64,000 nt of DNA from Clostridium tagluense (GCF_003865095.1 NZ_BHYK01000002.1:1-64000); one strand, 5' to 3'. Positions 8,175-16,666 are shown, counted from the first letter of the stretch. Notes: generated by a model not told the origin, from the letters alone. Numbers and translations: made by a program.

Positions 8175-9206
8175 ATGTTTATATTAATTAAAGGTATTGG
8201 ATTATTACTTTTCACATTATTCCTGTTTTCACTTTTTAGTTTAAAAATGCCTAAAGGTCAAAAGGCTATGTCTGGACTTGCAAATGCTGCTGTAGCAACA
8301 TTTTTAGTTGAAGCAATACATAAATACATAAGCGGAAATTTATTACACATTAAATTTTTAGGTGAAGTGGGTGCTGCGTCTGGAAACATGGGCGGTGTTG
8401 CTGCTGTAATACTAGTTGGTTTAAATATGGGATTAAATCCTGTATATGCAGTAACGGCTGGTGCTGCGGTATTGGGATATGGTATTCTGCCAGGATTTGT
8501 AGCTGGATATATAATTTCATTTATCGGACCTATTTTAGAGAAAAAACTTCCAAAAGGATTAGATATAATAGTTGGTGCTCTTTTGATTGCACCGCTTGCA
8601 AGAGGAATTGCTTTTGGGGTAGATCCAATAGTAAATTCAACATTACTTAGTATTGGAGGTATGATTGCAGTTGCTGCAGTGCAATCTCCTTATATAATGG
8701 GTTTCTTATTAGGCGGAATTATGAAAATGATATGTACATCACCTTTAAGTTCGATGGCACTAACAGCAATGCTTGGATTACAAGGTCTTGCAATGGGTAT
8801 AGCATCCATCGCCTGTGTTGGTGGATCTTTTACAAATGGTATAATGTTCAAAAGGCTTAAACTTGGTGATAGAAGCAATGTAGTAGCTGTGATGCTTGAA
8901 CCACTAACGCAAGCTGATATAGTAACTGCAAACGCACTTCCTATATATTGTTCAAACTTTATAGGTGGAGGACTCGCTGGGTTAAGTGCTGCTTATTTTA
9001 AAATAATAAATAATGCACCAGGTACAGCATCACCTATTCCGGGATTACTTGCACCATTTGGTTTCAATGAACCTAAATCAGTTATTTTTGCTGTATTATT
9101 TGCTATATGTGGTGGAATTATTGGTGGACTTGTTGGTTCTACTATAACTCTTCATCTTAGAAATAAAAGGAATAAAATGGTTGAAGAAGAAACAATTGCA
9201 GCATAA
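8175..9206 (+). CDS. PfoR-like membrane protein (PTS_EIIC_2 family)
   Basis: A 343-residue protein, almost wholly hydrophobic with about eight to ten membrane helices and many Gly/Ala-rich stretches (NMGGVAAVILVGLNMG). Length and composition match the PfoR/PTS_EIIC_2 family, first noted beside perfringolysin O in C. perfringens and related to sugar-PTS membrane domains. No EIIA or EIIB domain is attached or nearby. Its place directly downstream of a GlnK/GlnL-like pair suggests that pair regulates it. AAAGGAGGAAGAT precedes the ATG and a bidirectional terminator follows. Substrate unknown. Confidence 0.75.
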   Translation: MFILIKGIGLLLFTLFLFSLFSLKMPKGQKAMSGLANAAVATFLVEAIHKYISGNLLHIKFLGEVGAASGNMGGVAAVILVGLNMGLNPVYAVTAGAAVLGYGILPGFVAGYIISFIGPILEKKLPKGLDIIVGALLIAPLARGIAFGVDPIVNSTLLSIGGMIAVAAVQSPYIMGFLLGGIMKMICTSPLSSMALTAMLGLQGLAMGIASIACVGGSFTNGIMFKRLKLGDRSNVVAVMLEPLTQADIVTANALPIYCSNFIGGGLAGLSAAYFKIINNAPGTASPIPGLLAPFGFNEPKSVIFAVLFAICGGIIGGLVGSTITLHLRNKRNKMVEEETIAA

Positions 9207-9243
9207 TATGCAATCTACAGGTCAAGTTGAATAAGTAAATAAT

Positions 9244-9281
9244 AAAATCCCACTGATATCAAAGGATACAGTGGGATTTTT
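9244..9281. terminator. Bidirectional terminator
   Basis: AAAATCCCACTG and CAGTGGGATTTTT form a 12-bp stem with A and T tracts on opposite sides. It sits between convergent genes and can stop both. Confidence 0.85.
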
Positions 9282-9302
9282 ATAATAAACAAGCAGCCAG
9301 TG

Positions 9303-10061
9303 CTATAAAAATTTACTTCCATAATAACAGCAACCAATGGCTCCATTAAATTGTGGCTCCTCAATAGATACTATCTCTTCATAATCATCTTTTAAATATC
9401 TCTTTATTGCAGAATTACTAGCAACACCGCCAGTTAAAATTAATTTTTTACCTTTAAATTTACTTAAAAGTGGTTTAAGCCTTTTGTATAGAGAGTAATT
9501 AACACTAGAACACAAGCACTCTATACTCACACCTTCAGCTATTTTTCCAATTAATTCTGACTCAGAAAACACAGCACAGGTTGAATTAAGTTCCACAGGA
9601 TTTTCATGATGCACACTCATGTCCTGGAGGGATATTTCAAGTACATTTGCCATATTCTCTAGATACCTACCACAGGATGCAGCACATTTTTCGTTAAGCT
9701 CGAGGTCTGTAATGAGGCCTTTTTCCACTTTTACAACCTTAACATCTTGGCCACCTACATCTAGAAGTATAAAATCCTTTAATCCAGTTTGATAGAAACC
9801 TCCATATACATGTGCTTTTAGCTCATTTATTGGGGTGAACAGCAATAAATCTGTGTTGTTTTTTCCATAGCCTGTAGACACCGCCTTATCAATTTGCCCA
9901 ATATGAAGCTTTTCTAAATTAACAATAATCTTACCATCAAAGTCGCAGTAATTTTTGTAAAAGTTCATGGTACTTACTTTCATCTTCTGTATTATTTTAT
10001 TGTCTTCCATTAAGACAATTTTAACCTCGCGACTTCCAAGGTCTATACCTAACACTCGCAT
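9303..10061 (-). CDS. BadF/HgdC-type ATP-dependent activase
   Basis: A 252-residue member of the acetate/sugar-kinase-like ATPase fold that injects low-potential electrons into a 2-hydroxyacyl-CoA dehydratase-type partner at the cost of ATP. Visible are phosphate-binding loops GIDLGSREVK near the start and LLDVGGQDVK in the middle, and the two Cys that would bridge a [4Fe-4S] cluster between subunits (KCAASCGRYLE and NSTCAVFSESE). GLGY-like and TGGVASN motifs close the nucleotide site. The start uses GGAGGGTAAAAA and overlaps the upstream gene by 13 bases, so the two are made as a pair. Confidence 0.88.
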   Translation of the reverse strand: MRVLGIDLGSREVKIVLMEDNKIIQKMKVSTMNFYKNYCDFDGKIIVNLEKLHIGQIDKAVSTGYGKNNTDLLLFTPINELKAHVYGGFYQTGLKDFILLDVGGQDVKVVKVEKGLITDLELNEKCAASCGRYLENMANVLEISLQDMSVHHENPVELNSTCAVFSESELIGKIAEGVSIECLCSSVNYSLYKRLKPLLSKFKGKKLILTGGVASNSAIKRYLKDDYEEIVSIEEPQFNGAIGCCYYGSKFL

Positions 10062-11059
10062 TTTTTACCCTCCTTTAAATCTAGTAGCATATCAAGAAAA
10101 GCTTCTAACCTAAGTTTTGTTCTTGCATCTAAGACATTTAACTTATCACCTTCGATATTTAATATGGGAATATCCAATTTTTCTTTTAATACAATATGTT
10201 CTACGGCTCTATAGCAAAAGGCTTGAGTGTAATGAATTATACCATCTAATTTTCTTTCATGGATTTGCTTTTGTAATTCTTTAATCCTAAAGTTTGTATC
10301 ATAAGGATAAGTGTAGTCGTAATATTGCTGAAATATATCTAATGCACTATCTGCTCTTGGAAAAGCAAATTCTCTTTGAACCTCATTGTACACAAAATTG
10401 GCATCAAACTTCTCTACAAATTCATATATATCTGCAGTCATAGGAGGAACCCCTATATATCCAAGTCGCAGTTTTTTATTTACTTGTTTTCTATTTTTCA
10501 TATCACAAATAACTTTTTTAAGGTCAGCTTCAAATACATCTATATCTCCATTAAAATCGCTTGTGCACACCTGGTGTAGATGGTTTTCAAATCCTGTGGC
10601 TTTATTATGAATATAGGTCAATTCATCAATTTCTTTAGCTAAACATCTAATTTCATTTAGTCTTTTTCTAACCACTTCAACCTCGTCAATTGTTACATTA
10701 AAGGTGCTCATAAATTCATTTATTTCACGTTTTACATCCTCTGTTTTATGACTATGTGGAAAGGAAAAGGGAAAAACTTTAATTCCTTTTAACTCAAGTA
10801 CGTCAATAAGAGCTTTTGTATTAGAACAATCACCCTCCACAACTCCAACTATTTCTGTGATGTTGTTTTCGAGGCACGCACCATAAATTCCCTTTGTCCA
10901 AGTGCAGAGGCTTTTAGGAAATCCATCTCTTTCTGCAATATCTATATATTTCAAATAGTCCTTAGAGGTTATAAAAACATTATTTAAATCTACTGGGGTA
11001 TAGCCTGCTGCAATAAGAACCTCTACTGGTACGGTAGTTGTTAAGCCTATTTTTTTCAT
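10049..11059 (-). CDS. 2-hydroxyacyl-CoA dehydratase-like Fe-S protein (HgdB/YjiM family)
   Basis: A 336-residue single-subunit relative of the D-component of 2-hydroxyglutaryl-CoA dehydratase and of double-cubane-cluster proteins. Candidate cluster Cys occur in SLCTWTKG, EGDCSNTK and FCYRAVEH; a CEC pair ends the protein. No acyl-CoA transferase, second dehydratase subunit or Etf lies beside it, which argues against amino-acid fermentation and for a different difficult reduction driven by the activase. The leader resembles a preQ1-I riboswitch, hinting at queuosine metabolism. ATG follows CTAGGAGGATTTATA. The reaction is not known. Confidence 0.75.
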   Translation of the reverse strand: MKKIGLTTTVPVEVLIAAGYTPVDLNNVFITSKDYLKYIDIAERDGFPKSLCTWTKGIYGACLENNITEIVGVVEGDCSNTKALIDVLELKGIKVFPFSFPHSHKTEDVKREINEFMSTFNVTIDEVEVVRKRLNEIRCLAKEIDELTYIHNKATGFENHLHQVCTSDFNGDIDVFEADLKKVICDMKNRKQVNKKLRLGYIGVPPMTADIYEFVEKFDANFVYNEVQREFAFPRADSALDIFQQYYDYTYPYDTNFRIKELQKQIHERKLDGIIHYTQAFCYRAVEHIVLKEKLDIPILNIEGDKLNVLDARTKLRLEAFLDMLLDLKEGKKCEC

Positions 11060-11134
11060 TATAAATCCTCCTAGTTGGTAATTGATGGTGGACAGCGAGT
11101 GTCATCTATTTTTTCTATGCAAAATTAAGCAAAT

Positions 11135-11157
11135 AAAAAAGGGCGTAAACCGCCCTT
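11135..11157 (-). terminator. Terminator in leader of HgdB-like operon
   Basis: On the minus strand AAGGGCG-GTTTA-CGCCCTT is followed by a T run. It lies about 75 bases before the operon ATG, so it must be bypassed, relieved, or followed by a second promoter for the genes to be expressed. Confidence 0.8.
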
Positions 11158-11186
11158 AAACAAAAAACTACCTAAAAACAGTAGTT
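11158..11186 (-). terminator. Riboswitch expression platform: terminator / antiterminator
   Basis: AACTAC and GTAGTT flank a loop and are followed by six T, an intrinsic terminator. The alternative pairing uses the aptamer tail AAACAAAACTA (11193-11203) with TAGTTTTTTGTTT (11158-11170), which would prevent this terminator. Locking the tail into the ligand-bound aptamer frees the terminator, giving an OFF switch. Confidence 0.55.
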
Positions 11187-11190
11187 ACGT

Positions 11191-11229
11191 CCTAGTTTTG
11201 TTTATAGACAGGATGGTTTAGAACTGTCT
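11191..11229 (-). ncRNA. Putative preQ1-I riboswitch aptamer
   Basis: Read on the minus strand, a 6-bp stem (AGACAG / CTGTCT) encloses a 12-nt loop TTCTAAACCATC and is followed by the A-rich tail AAACAAAACTAGG. Class I preQ1 aptamers have this layout: short stem, loop starting TTC, a C just before the 3' strand, and an A-rich tail ending in CTA that folds back as a pseudoknot. Loop CTA can pair with tail TAG. The call is made by eye from remembered consensus. The tail is shared with an antiterminator, as expected for a functional switch. Confidence 0.6.
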
Positions 11230-11251
11230 TATTTAAGTTTTATACTTATAA

Positions 11252-11280
11252 AGTTTACTATATGCTGAGCAGTATGTCAA
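11252..11280 (-). promoter_or_regulatory. Promoter for riboswitch and HgdB-like operon
   Basis: On the minus strand TTGACA and TAAACT are 17 bp apart. Transcription would begin about 15-20 bases before the putative aptamer. Confidence 0.6.
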
Positions 11281-11286
11281 ATAGAA

Positions 11287-11307
11287 GGTGGCACCCACGT
11301 GGCAAGT
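11287..11307. repeat. GCCAC palindromic repeat, copy 1
   Basis: GGTGGCACCCACGTGGCAAG, the reverse-oriented form of a small palindromic element whose core is CTTGCCACGTGGGTGGCA. Further copies lie at 15684, 24951, 25471, 26187 and 55519. Confidence 0.7.
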
Positions 11308-11643
11308 CTGCTTTATACATTGCGATATTTAAATTGACATGTTGTTGCCACATTAATGAAGTATGATAAGATAAGATAAATTATATTATTTATTATTAAA
11401 TATAATAGAGAAGCTTCAATTTGCATACTATAAATATTAAAATTTTGTTAATAAAATGTAAAGTTTTATTTAATATTGCAAAAACTTCACGTTTCGTTGC
11501 TTTAACCTGTGATATAGTATAAATTAATTAATAGTATTTTTTTAATTAAATATTTAAAATCGTTTAAAAATATTCAAAAATATGTAAAAAAGTAGAATCG
11601 CAAACGCACAAAATGTATAAAGGTGTATAAAAGGGGTGTTAAT
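11308..11643. other. AT-rich intergenic region
   Basis: No gene, strong hairpin or confident promoter is visible in this stretch, which is very rich in A and T. It must contain the promoter for the acyltransferase gene that follows; GATATAGTATAAAT around 11512-11525 is a weak -10 candidate. Confidence 0.5.
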
Positions 11644-13131
11644 TTGTTATTTAATTCCATTGGGTTTTTGATATTTTTTCCACTAGTTACAATTCTATAT
11701 TTTTTAATACCTCACAAGTTTAGATGGGTATGGCTACTAATAACTAGTTACTATTTCTATATGTGTTGGAATCCCAAATATGCAATATTACTTGGTATAT
11801 CAACTATAATTACATATATAAGTGGATTATTAATAGGAAAAGTAAATATAATTAAAAATGTACATAGGGCTACTAGACTAAAGAAAATCATTGTTTTTGC
11901 AAGTTTTGCTAGTAATTTAGGAATTTTGTTCACATTTAAATATTTAAATTTCTTTCTTTCAAGTTTAAATACTGTGCTATTAAAATTTCATATTTTGCTA
12001 ACAATACCAACCTTTGATTTTTTGTTGCCAGCAGGTATTTCCTTTTACACATTCCAAGCTTTAAGCTATACTATGGATGTTTATAGGGGAGATATTAAAC
12101 CAGTAAAAAATTTAGGGAAATATGCTTTATTTGTATCTTTTTTTCCACAATTAGTAGCGGGACCTATAGAAAAATCCAAGGATTTATTATATCAATTTAA
12201 TGAAAAACATTATTTTGATTATGATAGAGTAAAAAATGGTTTATTACTAATGCTGTGGGGATTTGTTCAAAAAGTTTTAATTGCAGATAGGTTAGCACTA
12301 TTAGTTAATACAGTATATGATAATCCAAAGAATTATAAAGGTTTTGAAATTATAATTGCTACTGTTTTTTTTGCTTTTCAAATATATTGTGATTTTTCAT
12401 CCTATTCTGATATAGCAAGGGGCTCAGCAGAAGTTATGGGTTTTAGACTATCCAAAAATTTTGAAAATCCTTACTTTTCGAAATCTATAAAAGAGTTTTG
12501 GAGACGTTGGCATATTACTTTAAGTGGGTGGTTTAAGGACTATTTGTATTTTCCATTAGGAGGAAACAGATGTAGTAAACTAAGAAATTATTTCAATATC
12601 ATGGTTGTATTTATAGCCAGTGGATTGTGGCATGGCGCAGCAATAAATTTTGTTATTTGGGGAGGATTACATGGAATATACCAAGTATTAGGAGACTTAT
12701 TTAAACCAGTAAAAGAAAAACTAATAAGTATATTTAAGATTAAAACCGATGTTTTGGCATATAAGGTTTTTCAGGCTTTAACTACATTTATACTTGTTGA
12801 TTTTGCATGGATATTTTTTAGATCAGGCTCATTTACCTATGCTAAAATAACAATTAAAAATATGATGACCTTTAACCCTTGGGTGTTTACTGATGGTTCT
12901 ATATTTAAGTTAGGCTTAGATGAAAAAGATTTTTTAATATCAGTAATTGGCATAGTTATTGTTTTAGCTATAAATGCTATTCAGTCATGTAAAAGCTTGC
13001 GATTAGAATTAGCAAAGCAAAATCTAATATTCAAATGGAGTTTGTATCTAGTTACTATAACATCAATATTGGTATTTGGAATGTATGGTCCAACATTTGA
13101 TGTTCAAAAATTTATATATTTTCAATTTTAA
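11644..13131 (+). CDS. MBOAT-family O-acyltransferase (AlgI/DltB-like)
   Basis: A polytopic membrane enzyme of about 495 residues that carries acyl (usually acetyl) groups across the membrane to an extracellular polysaccharide or wall polymer. The family region FWRRWHITLSGWFKDYLYFPLGG and the catalytic His in SGLWHGAAINF are clear. I choose the TTG at 11644, preceded by AAGGGGTG, because the resulting start LLFNSIGFLIFFP matches family N-termini; a GTG at 11623 opens the frame seven codons earlier without a site. The SGNH-like gene downstream is its usual partner. Confidence 0.88.
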   Translation: MLFNSIGFLIFFPLVTILYFLIPHKFRWVWLLITSYYFYMCWNPKYAILLGISTIITYISGLLIGKVNIIKNVHRATRLKKIIVFASFASNLGILFTFKYLNFFLSSLNTVLLKFHILLTIPTFDFLLPAGISFYTFQALSYTMDVYRGDIKPVKNLGKYALFVSFFPQLVAGPIEKSKDLLYQFNEKHYFDYDRVKNGLLLMLWGFVQKVLIADRLALLVNTVYDNPKNYKGFEIIIATVFFAFQIYCDFSSYSDIARGSAEVMGFRLSKNFENPYFSKSIKEFWRRWHITLSGWFKDYLYFPLGGNRCSKLRNYFNIMVVFIASGLWHGAAINFVIWGGLHGIYQVLGDLFKPVKEKLISIFKIKTDVLAYKVFQALTTFILVDFAWIFFRSGSFTYAKITIKNMMTFNPWVFTDGSIFKLGLDEKDFLISVIGIVIVLAINAIQSCKSLRLELAKQNLIFKWSLYLVTITSILVFGMYGPTFDVQKFIYFQF

Positions 13132-13270
13132 TGACATTTCAGAAGGAAGGTATCCCATTTCTATGAGTGGGGGTCAGATACTACAACAAAAAAAACTTCA
13201 GCGGGAATCTAAATTTCCTTCTGAAGTCATTAATTGCAGCTCCGCAGGAGATGATTTAATGACATTTTAG
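13132..13270. repeat. Intergenic repeat element A (ATGACATTTC family)
   Basis: This spacer begins TGACATTTCAGAAGG, holds an imperfect hairpin (ACTTCAGCGGGA / TTTCCTTCTGAAGT) and ends GCAGGAGATGATTTAATGACATTTT. Much of it aligns with 33573-33676, and its hairpin resembles the long palindrome at 21600-21660. It separates two genes that would otherwise form a tight operon, so it looks inserted. Confidence 0.6.
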
Positions 13271-13301
13271 GATTATGGTTGTAACTATAGGAGGCGCTCC
13301 A

Positions 13302-14333
13302 GTGAGTAAAAAAAGAATTTTAAAAATAAGTGTTTTTACTATTATATTAATGTTTATTTTATTAGGTTTAAATTGGGTATTCATATTAAAAACAGGCTAT
13401 CGTAATAATTTGTATCAAGGGTTATATGCGAATACAGGGGATAAATATGATGTAGTATTATTAGGATCTAGTCATATGCACTCAGCTATTAGTCCGAATT
13501 TATTATGGAAAGATTATGGAGTAACTAGTTTTAATTATGCAACAGCTGGGGAACCTATTGATGTTACATATTATCTATTAAAAGAAATATTAAAAAAACA
13601 GGAGAAACCTATTGTTGTAGTAGATTTATATTATTTAGGCTTAACCGAGGAATATGGAGAAGAAGGGTACATTAGTTATGTGCTTGATAACATGAAATTG
13701 TCTAAAAACAAAACTGAAGCAATTTTAGCCACTACGCCTAAAGATGAAAGAGCAAATTATTTTATTCCATTTATAAGGTATCACAACAGATGGAAAGAAG
13801 TATCTAAATTGGATATTCAATTTAAAAATTTAGATAATTATTATGAAAAAGGCTTTAGTGCTGGAGAAGAAAAGTATGGTAAAGAAAATAAAGCTAATGT
13901 TTCTACCAAGGGGGGAGGACAACTTCCACCCAAATCAGAAGAGTATTTATACAAAATGATTAATTTATCTAAAGAGCAGGGATTTAAGCTTATATTTACT
14001 AATATGCCATACGATGAAACAAGTACAACGGGTATGAAAAATTGGACTCAAAATCCAGGGGAAATGTTTAATAAAATAGAACAAATATGTAAAGAAAATA
14101 ATATTGAGTTCATTAATTATAACAATAAGTATAAAGAAATTGGATTTGATTTTAAGTCTGATATGTTTAATAATGGTCATTTAAATATTTGGGGATCTAA
14201 TAAAGTTACAAATTATTTAGGTGAATTATTGAAGGCAAAGTATGATTTAACGGACCACAGAAATGATAAAAGCTATGAACAATGGAATGAGGATTATCTA
14301 CTGTATTTGAAAAATCATCCAATTACAAAGTAG
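13302..14333 (+). CDS. SGNH-like/AlgX-type partner of MBOAT acyltransferase
   Basis: About 343 residues. An N-terminal membrane anchor (about residues 8-26) precedes an extracellular domain with VVLLGSSHMHSAI, the block I nucleophile region of DltD/AlgJ-like SGNH proteins, and NNGHLNIWGS near the C-terminus, which can supply the catalytic His. Such proteins accept or transfer the acyl group exported by the upstream MBOAT protein. The GTG at 13302 is chosen since AGGAGG lies seven bases before it; an ATG at 13275 has no site. A bidirectional terminator follows. Confidence 0.75.
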   Translation: MSKKRILKISVFTIILMFILLGLNWVFILKTGYRNNLYQGLYANTGDKYDVVLLGSSHMHSAISPNLLWKDYGVTSFNYATAGEPIDVTYYLLKEILKKQEKPIVVVDLYYLGLTEEYGEEGYISYVLDNMKLSKNKTEAILATTPKDERANYFIPFIRYHNRWKEVSKLDIQFKNLDNYYEKGFSAGEEKYGKENKANVSTKGGGQLPPKSEEYLYKMINLSKEQGFKLIFTNMPYDETSTTGMKNWTQNPGEMFNKIEQICKENNIEFINYNNKYKEIGFDFKSDMFNNGHLNIWGSNKVTNYLGELLKAKYDLTDHRNDKSYEQWNEDYLLYLKNHPITK

Positions 14334-14364
14334 TTAACGGATAAACTTTTATGGTTTAAATGCA

Positions 14365-14401
14365 AAGAACTGCCACAGAGATATTATCTGTGGCAGTTCT
14401 T
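14365..14401. terminator. Bidirectional terminator
   Basis: AAGAACTGCCACAGA and TCTGTGGCAGTTCTT form a perfect 15-bp stem with a 7-nt loop between convergent genes. Confidence 0.9.
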
Positions 14402-14416
14402 ATTATGTTCTATAAA

Positions 14417-15355
14417 CTAATTTAGTAATTGTACTTTTATGTATTTAACACCCCAATTAGAAACTTCTGCATTTGTATTGAAAAATACATCTATAAAATT
14501 TCCTTTTATACCAGAACCTGTATCAGCCGCTACAGCATAGCCGTAACCTTCAACATATAGCTTTGTTCCCATAGGAATGATTCTAGGGTCTACAGCTATG
14601 GTGCTATAACCGTTTGGATTTCGAACAGCTTTTTTTCCAGAAGAGGTATAAGCGCTGTTTATTCCATCAGCTGCAGAATAAGCAGTGGCCTTTACATTAA
14701 TAATTTTTCCTGCATTGGTTGAAGAGCCTCCTCTTGAGAAGGTTATGGCTTTTAAAGTGCCTTGAACTATAATTTTACTCTGTGGCGCTTTAATTACCGT
14801 TTCTTTAATAAGTTCTCTAGCAATTTCTTTCCCGTTCTCATAAGTTACATTTGAAGTAACACTTTTTTCGCCTGGTTTTCCTACTTGTGAAACCTTGCTT
14901 TGAGATGTTAGTGTATTATTATCAGCTTTAATAACTGTTTTAAAATCAATAGGCTTTTTTTTGGTTTCTGTTACCGTTTTAAACCTTGTTATTATAATTT
15001 TCATATCGCTTGATATCTGGGTTTCTAATGATGGCGAAATCTTATCCGTAGCACCAAAAGCTATCCTTTGTGCTTTTAGCATTTGGTCAATATTTTTTTC
15101 AGTAGATTTTATATTAAGCTCCCTATTATCTACAAAGACTTTAAGATCTACAGGCGTAATAGCATTGCTAGCTAAAGTGCTGCTAAATGTTTTTTGGTAA
15201 GTTACTGGTTCAAGTTGTTTACCATCTACAACTACCGTACTATCCTCTTTTATGAAGCACATGAAAATAGTTAAGGTTGAAATTATTGTCACCAGTATAA
15301 AATTAATTACAATATTTCCTCGTTTATATTTTATGAATTTAACTATAACAATCAT
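14417..15355 (-). CDS. G5 and 3D domain wall protein (YabE-like)
   Basis: A 312-residue exported protein. A membrane helix or uncleaved signal (about residues 15-34) is followed by DUF348-like sequence (VFVDNRELNIKSTEKN), a G5 domain (about 110-205; TRFKTVTETKKKPIDF) and a C-terminal 3D domain (about 220-312) with the DPRIIPMGT, ADTG and IDVFF motifs bearing the three catalytic Asp. Relatives are lytic transglycosylase-type cell-wall remodelling enzymes. The ATG directly abuts AGGAG, so the exact start is uncertain, but no better codon precedes the helix. Confidence 0.85.
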   Translation of the reverse strand: MIVIVKFIKYKRGNIVINFILVTIISTLTIFMCFIKEDSTVVVDGKQLEPVTYQKTFSSTLASNAITPVDLKVFVDNRELNIKSTEKNIDQMLKAQRIAFGATDKISPSLETQISSDMKIIITRFKTVTETKKKPIDFKTVIKADNNTLTSQSKVSQVGKPGEKSVTSNVTYENGKEIARELIKETVIKAPQSKIIVQGTLKAITFSRGGSSTNAGKIINVKATAYSAADGINSAYTSSGKKAVRNPNGYSTIAVDPRIIPMGTKLYVEGYGYAVAADTGSGIKGNFIDVFFNTNAEVSNWGVKYIKVQLLN

Positions 15356-15378
15356 CTCCTATTATAAATTTGGGTATA

Positions 15379-15408
15379 ATTATCTATGTGGTAAGTCTAA
15401 AAGTGCAA
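15379..15408 (-). promoter_or_regulatory. Promoter for G5/3D gene
   Basis: On the minus strand TTGCAC and GATAAT are 18 bp apart, about 25 bases before the ATG. Confidence 0.4.
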
Positions 15409-15802
15409 CTTTTTTTATATTTGATGCTTAAGAGTAATCTGAAAAGATGCATGAGATAGGGGATTTATGTATGTCTATACCATTATATGTATGATTATTT
15501 ATCGTAATAGTAGTATAGCACAGTTGTAAGTGCATGGGAATTATTATTTTTTTTTCAGCTAAATTAAATATATTTATAGAAACTCAGTAATTAAGGCATT
15601 TTAAGTAGAAATTTTATGATGCACTAAAAAAGTATGGTACAATTTAGGAAGCAGTATATAAATTTATTTATTTATTTAAACATGCGATTTGCCACGGGTG
15701 GCACCAAATATTTGTCTTTTATTTAACAAGCTATTAAACTGTAAATATTATGGTATAGTGTATATAATGTATGGATTTTGAATATTATAAGGGAGGCACA
15801 AC
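15409..15802. other. Intergenic region between divergent genes
   Basis: AT-rich, no gene. It contains a GCCAC repeat copy at 15684-15705 (GATTTGCCACGGGTGGCACC) and a TATAAT at 15763-15768 that probably serves the GntR gene, with a weak -35 (TGTAAA). Confidence 0.5.
15684..15705. repeat. GCCAC palindromic repeat, copy 2
   Basis: A shortened copy of the CTTGCCACGTGGGTGGCA element, missing bases in the centre. Confidence 0.6.
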
Positions 15803-16501
15803 ATGTTTAGTCCTATAAAGAATACAAAAGTTTACGAACAGGTAATAGCTCAAATAAAAGATATGATCGATAAAGGTATCCTTAAAAAGGGAGACAAACT
15901 TCCTTCAGAGAGAAATTTAGTGCAGCAATTAATGGTAAGTAGGGCTTCTATTAGGGAGGCGCTTAGAGCATTAGAAGTCATTGGACTTATCGAGTGTAGA
16001 CAAGGAGAAGGTAATTACATAAAAACAAGTTTTCAAGATAATTTATTTGAGCCACTATCAATTATGTTTATGTTAGAGGGAAGTGATCCAGAAGCAATCT
16101 GGGAACTTAGGAAAATCATGGAGGTGGAGGCTGCAGGTCTGGCTTCCAAGAGGATAACCTGTGAACAACTAAGTCAGCTAAAGGAGATTACTGAAAAATT
16201 CATGAATTGTGGGGATGAAAATATTAATGCTGAAATTGACAAACAATTTCATTATAAGATTTCAGAATGCTCAGGAAATGTTTTAATATTTAATATTCTT
16301 AAAACAGTTTCAACCCTTGTAGATCACTTTATTGTGGATGCAAGAAAATTAATATTAGCTCATAAGGAGAATAAGGAAATACTTTTTAATCAACATAATG
16401 AGATATATTTATCTATGGAAAAACATAGTTCAGCAGGTGCTCGAAAGGCAATGCGAGAACATTTAGATTTTGCAAATAAGTATATGAAAAAAGAAAACTA
16501 A
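15803..16501 (+). CDS. GntR/FadR-family regulator of lactate operon (LldR/LctA-like)
   Basis: A 232-residue regulator. The N-terminal winged helix (about residues 8-75) contains the FadR-subfamily signature KKGDKLPSERNLVQQLMVSR. The helical FCD ligand domain (about 85-225) keeps the metal-binding pattern with Asp/His in AEIDKQFHYKISECSGN and later His residues. It stands just before an Etf/lactate dehydrogenase operon, where the homologous LctA/LldR senses lactate. A palindromic TGGTCAGACCA operator lies at the next promoter. GGGAGG precedes the ATG; a terminator follows, so the structural genes have their own promoter. Confidence 0.88.
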   Translation: MFSPIKNTKVYEQVIAQIKDMIDKGILKKGDKLPSERNLVQQLMVSRASIREALRALEVIGLIECRQGEGNYIKTSFQDNLFEPLSIMFMLEGSDPEAIWELRKIMEVEAAGLASKRITCEQLSQLKEITEKFMNCGDENINAEIDKQFHYKISECSGNVLIFNILKTVSTLVDHFIVDARKLILAHKENKEILFNQHNEIYLSMEKHSSAGARKAMREHLDFANKYMKKEN

Positions 16502-16536
16502 TTTTGAAATATATGGTTTTATGCAAAACCAAAAAT

Positions 16537-16570
16537 GAGAGTAATATTAAATGTTACTCTTATTTTTTTA
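16537..16570 (+). terminator. Terminator after gntR-like gene
   Basis: GAGAGTAAT and GTTACTCTT form a stem followed by a T-rich run. Confidence 0.8.
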
Positions 16571-16642
16571 TGTTTTTTGCATAAAATAAATCTTACCGTT
16601 AACTATTTAACTATTATAGAAATATTTTAAATAGTGTGTTAT

Positions 16643-16666
16643 TATAATTTAAAGGTGGTCAGACCA
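16643..16666 (+). promoter_or_regulatory. Lactate operon promoter with GntR operator
   Basis: A TATAAT at 16643-16648 (weak -35) is followed eight bases on by TGGTCAGACCA (16656-16666), a perfect dyad of the TGGTNNNACCA type bound by FadR-subfamily GntR regulators. Its place over the transcription start means binding would repress, with lactate as the likely inducer. Confidence 0.75.

Noticed and set aside
10376-10610. Plus-strand frames inside the HgdB-like gene
   Set aside because: They are shadows of the minus-strand gene, which has the ribosome site, family motifs and operon context.
11135-11230. T-box leader upstream of the HgdB-like operon
   Set aside because: No AGGGTGGNACCGCG-like T-box sequence or long specifier stem; the short aptamer fits preQ1-I better.
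13076-13270. 64-codon frame after the MBOAT gene
   Set aside because: It overlaps the end of the MBOAT gene in another frame and then reads through the repeat element; no ribosome site.
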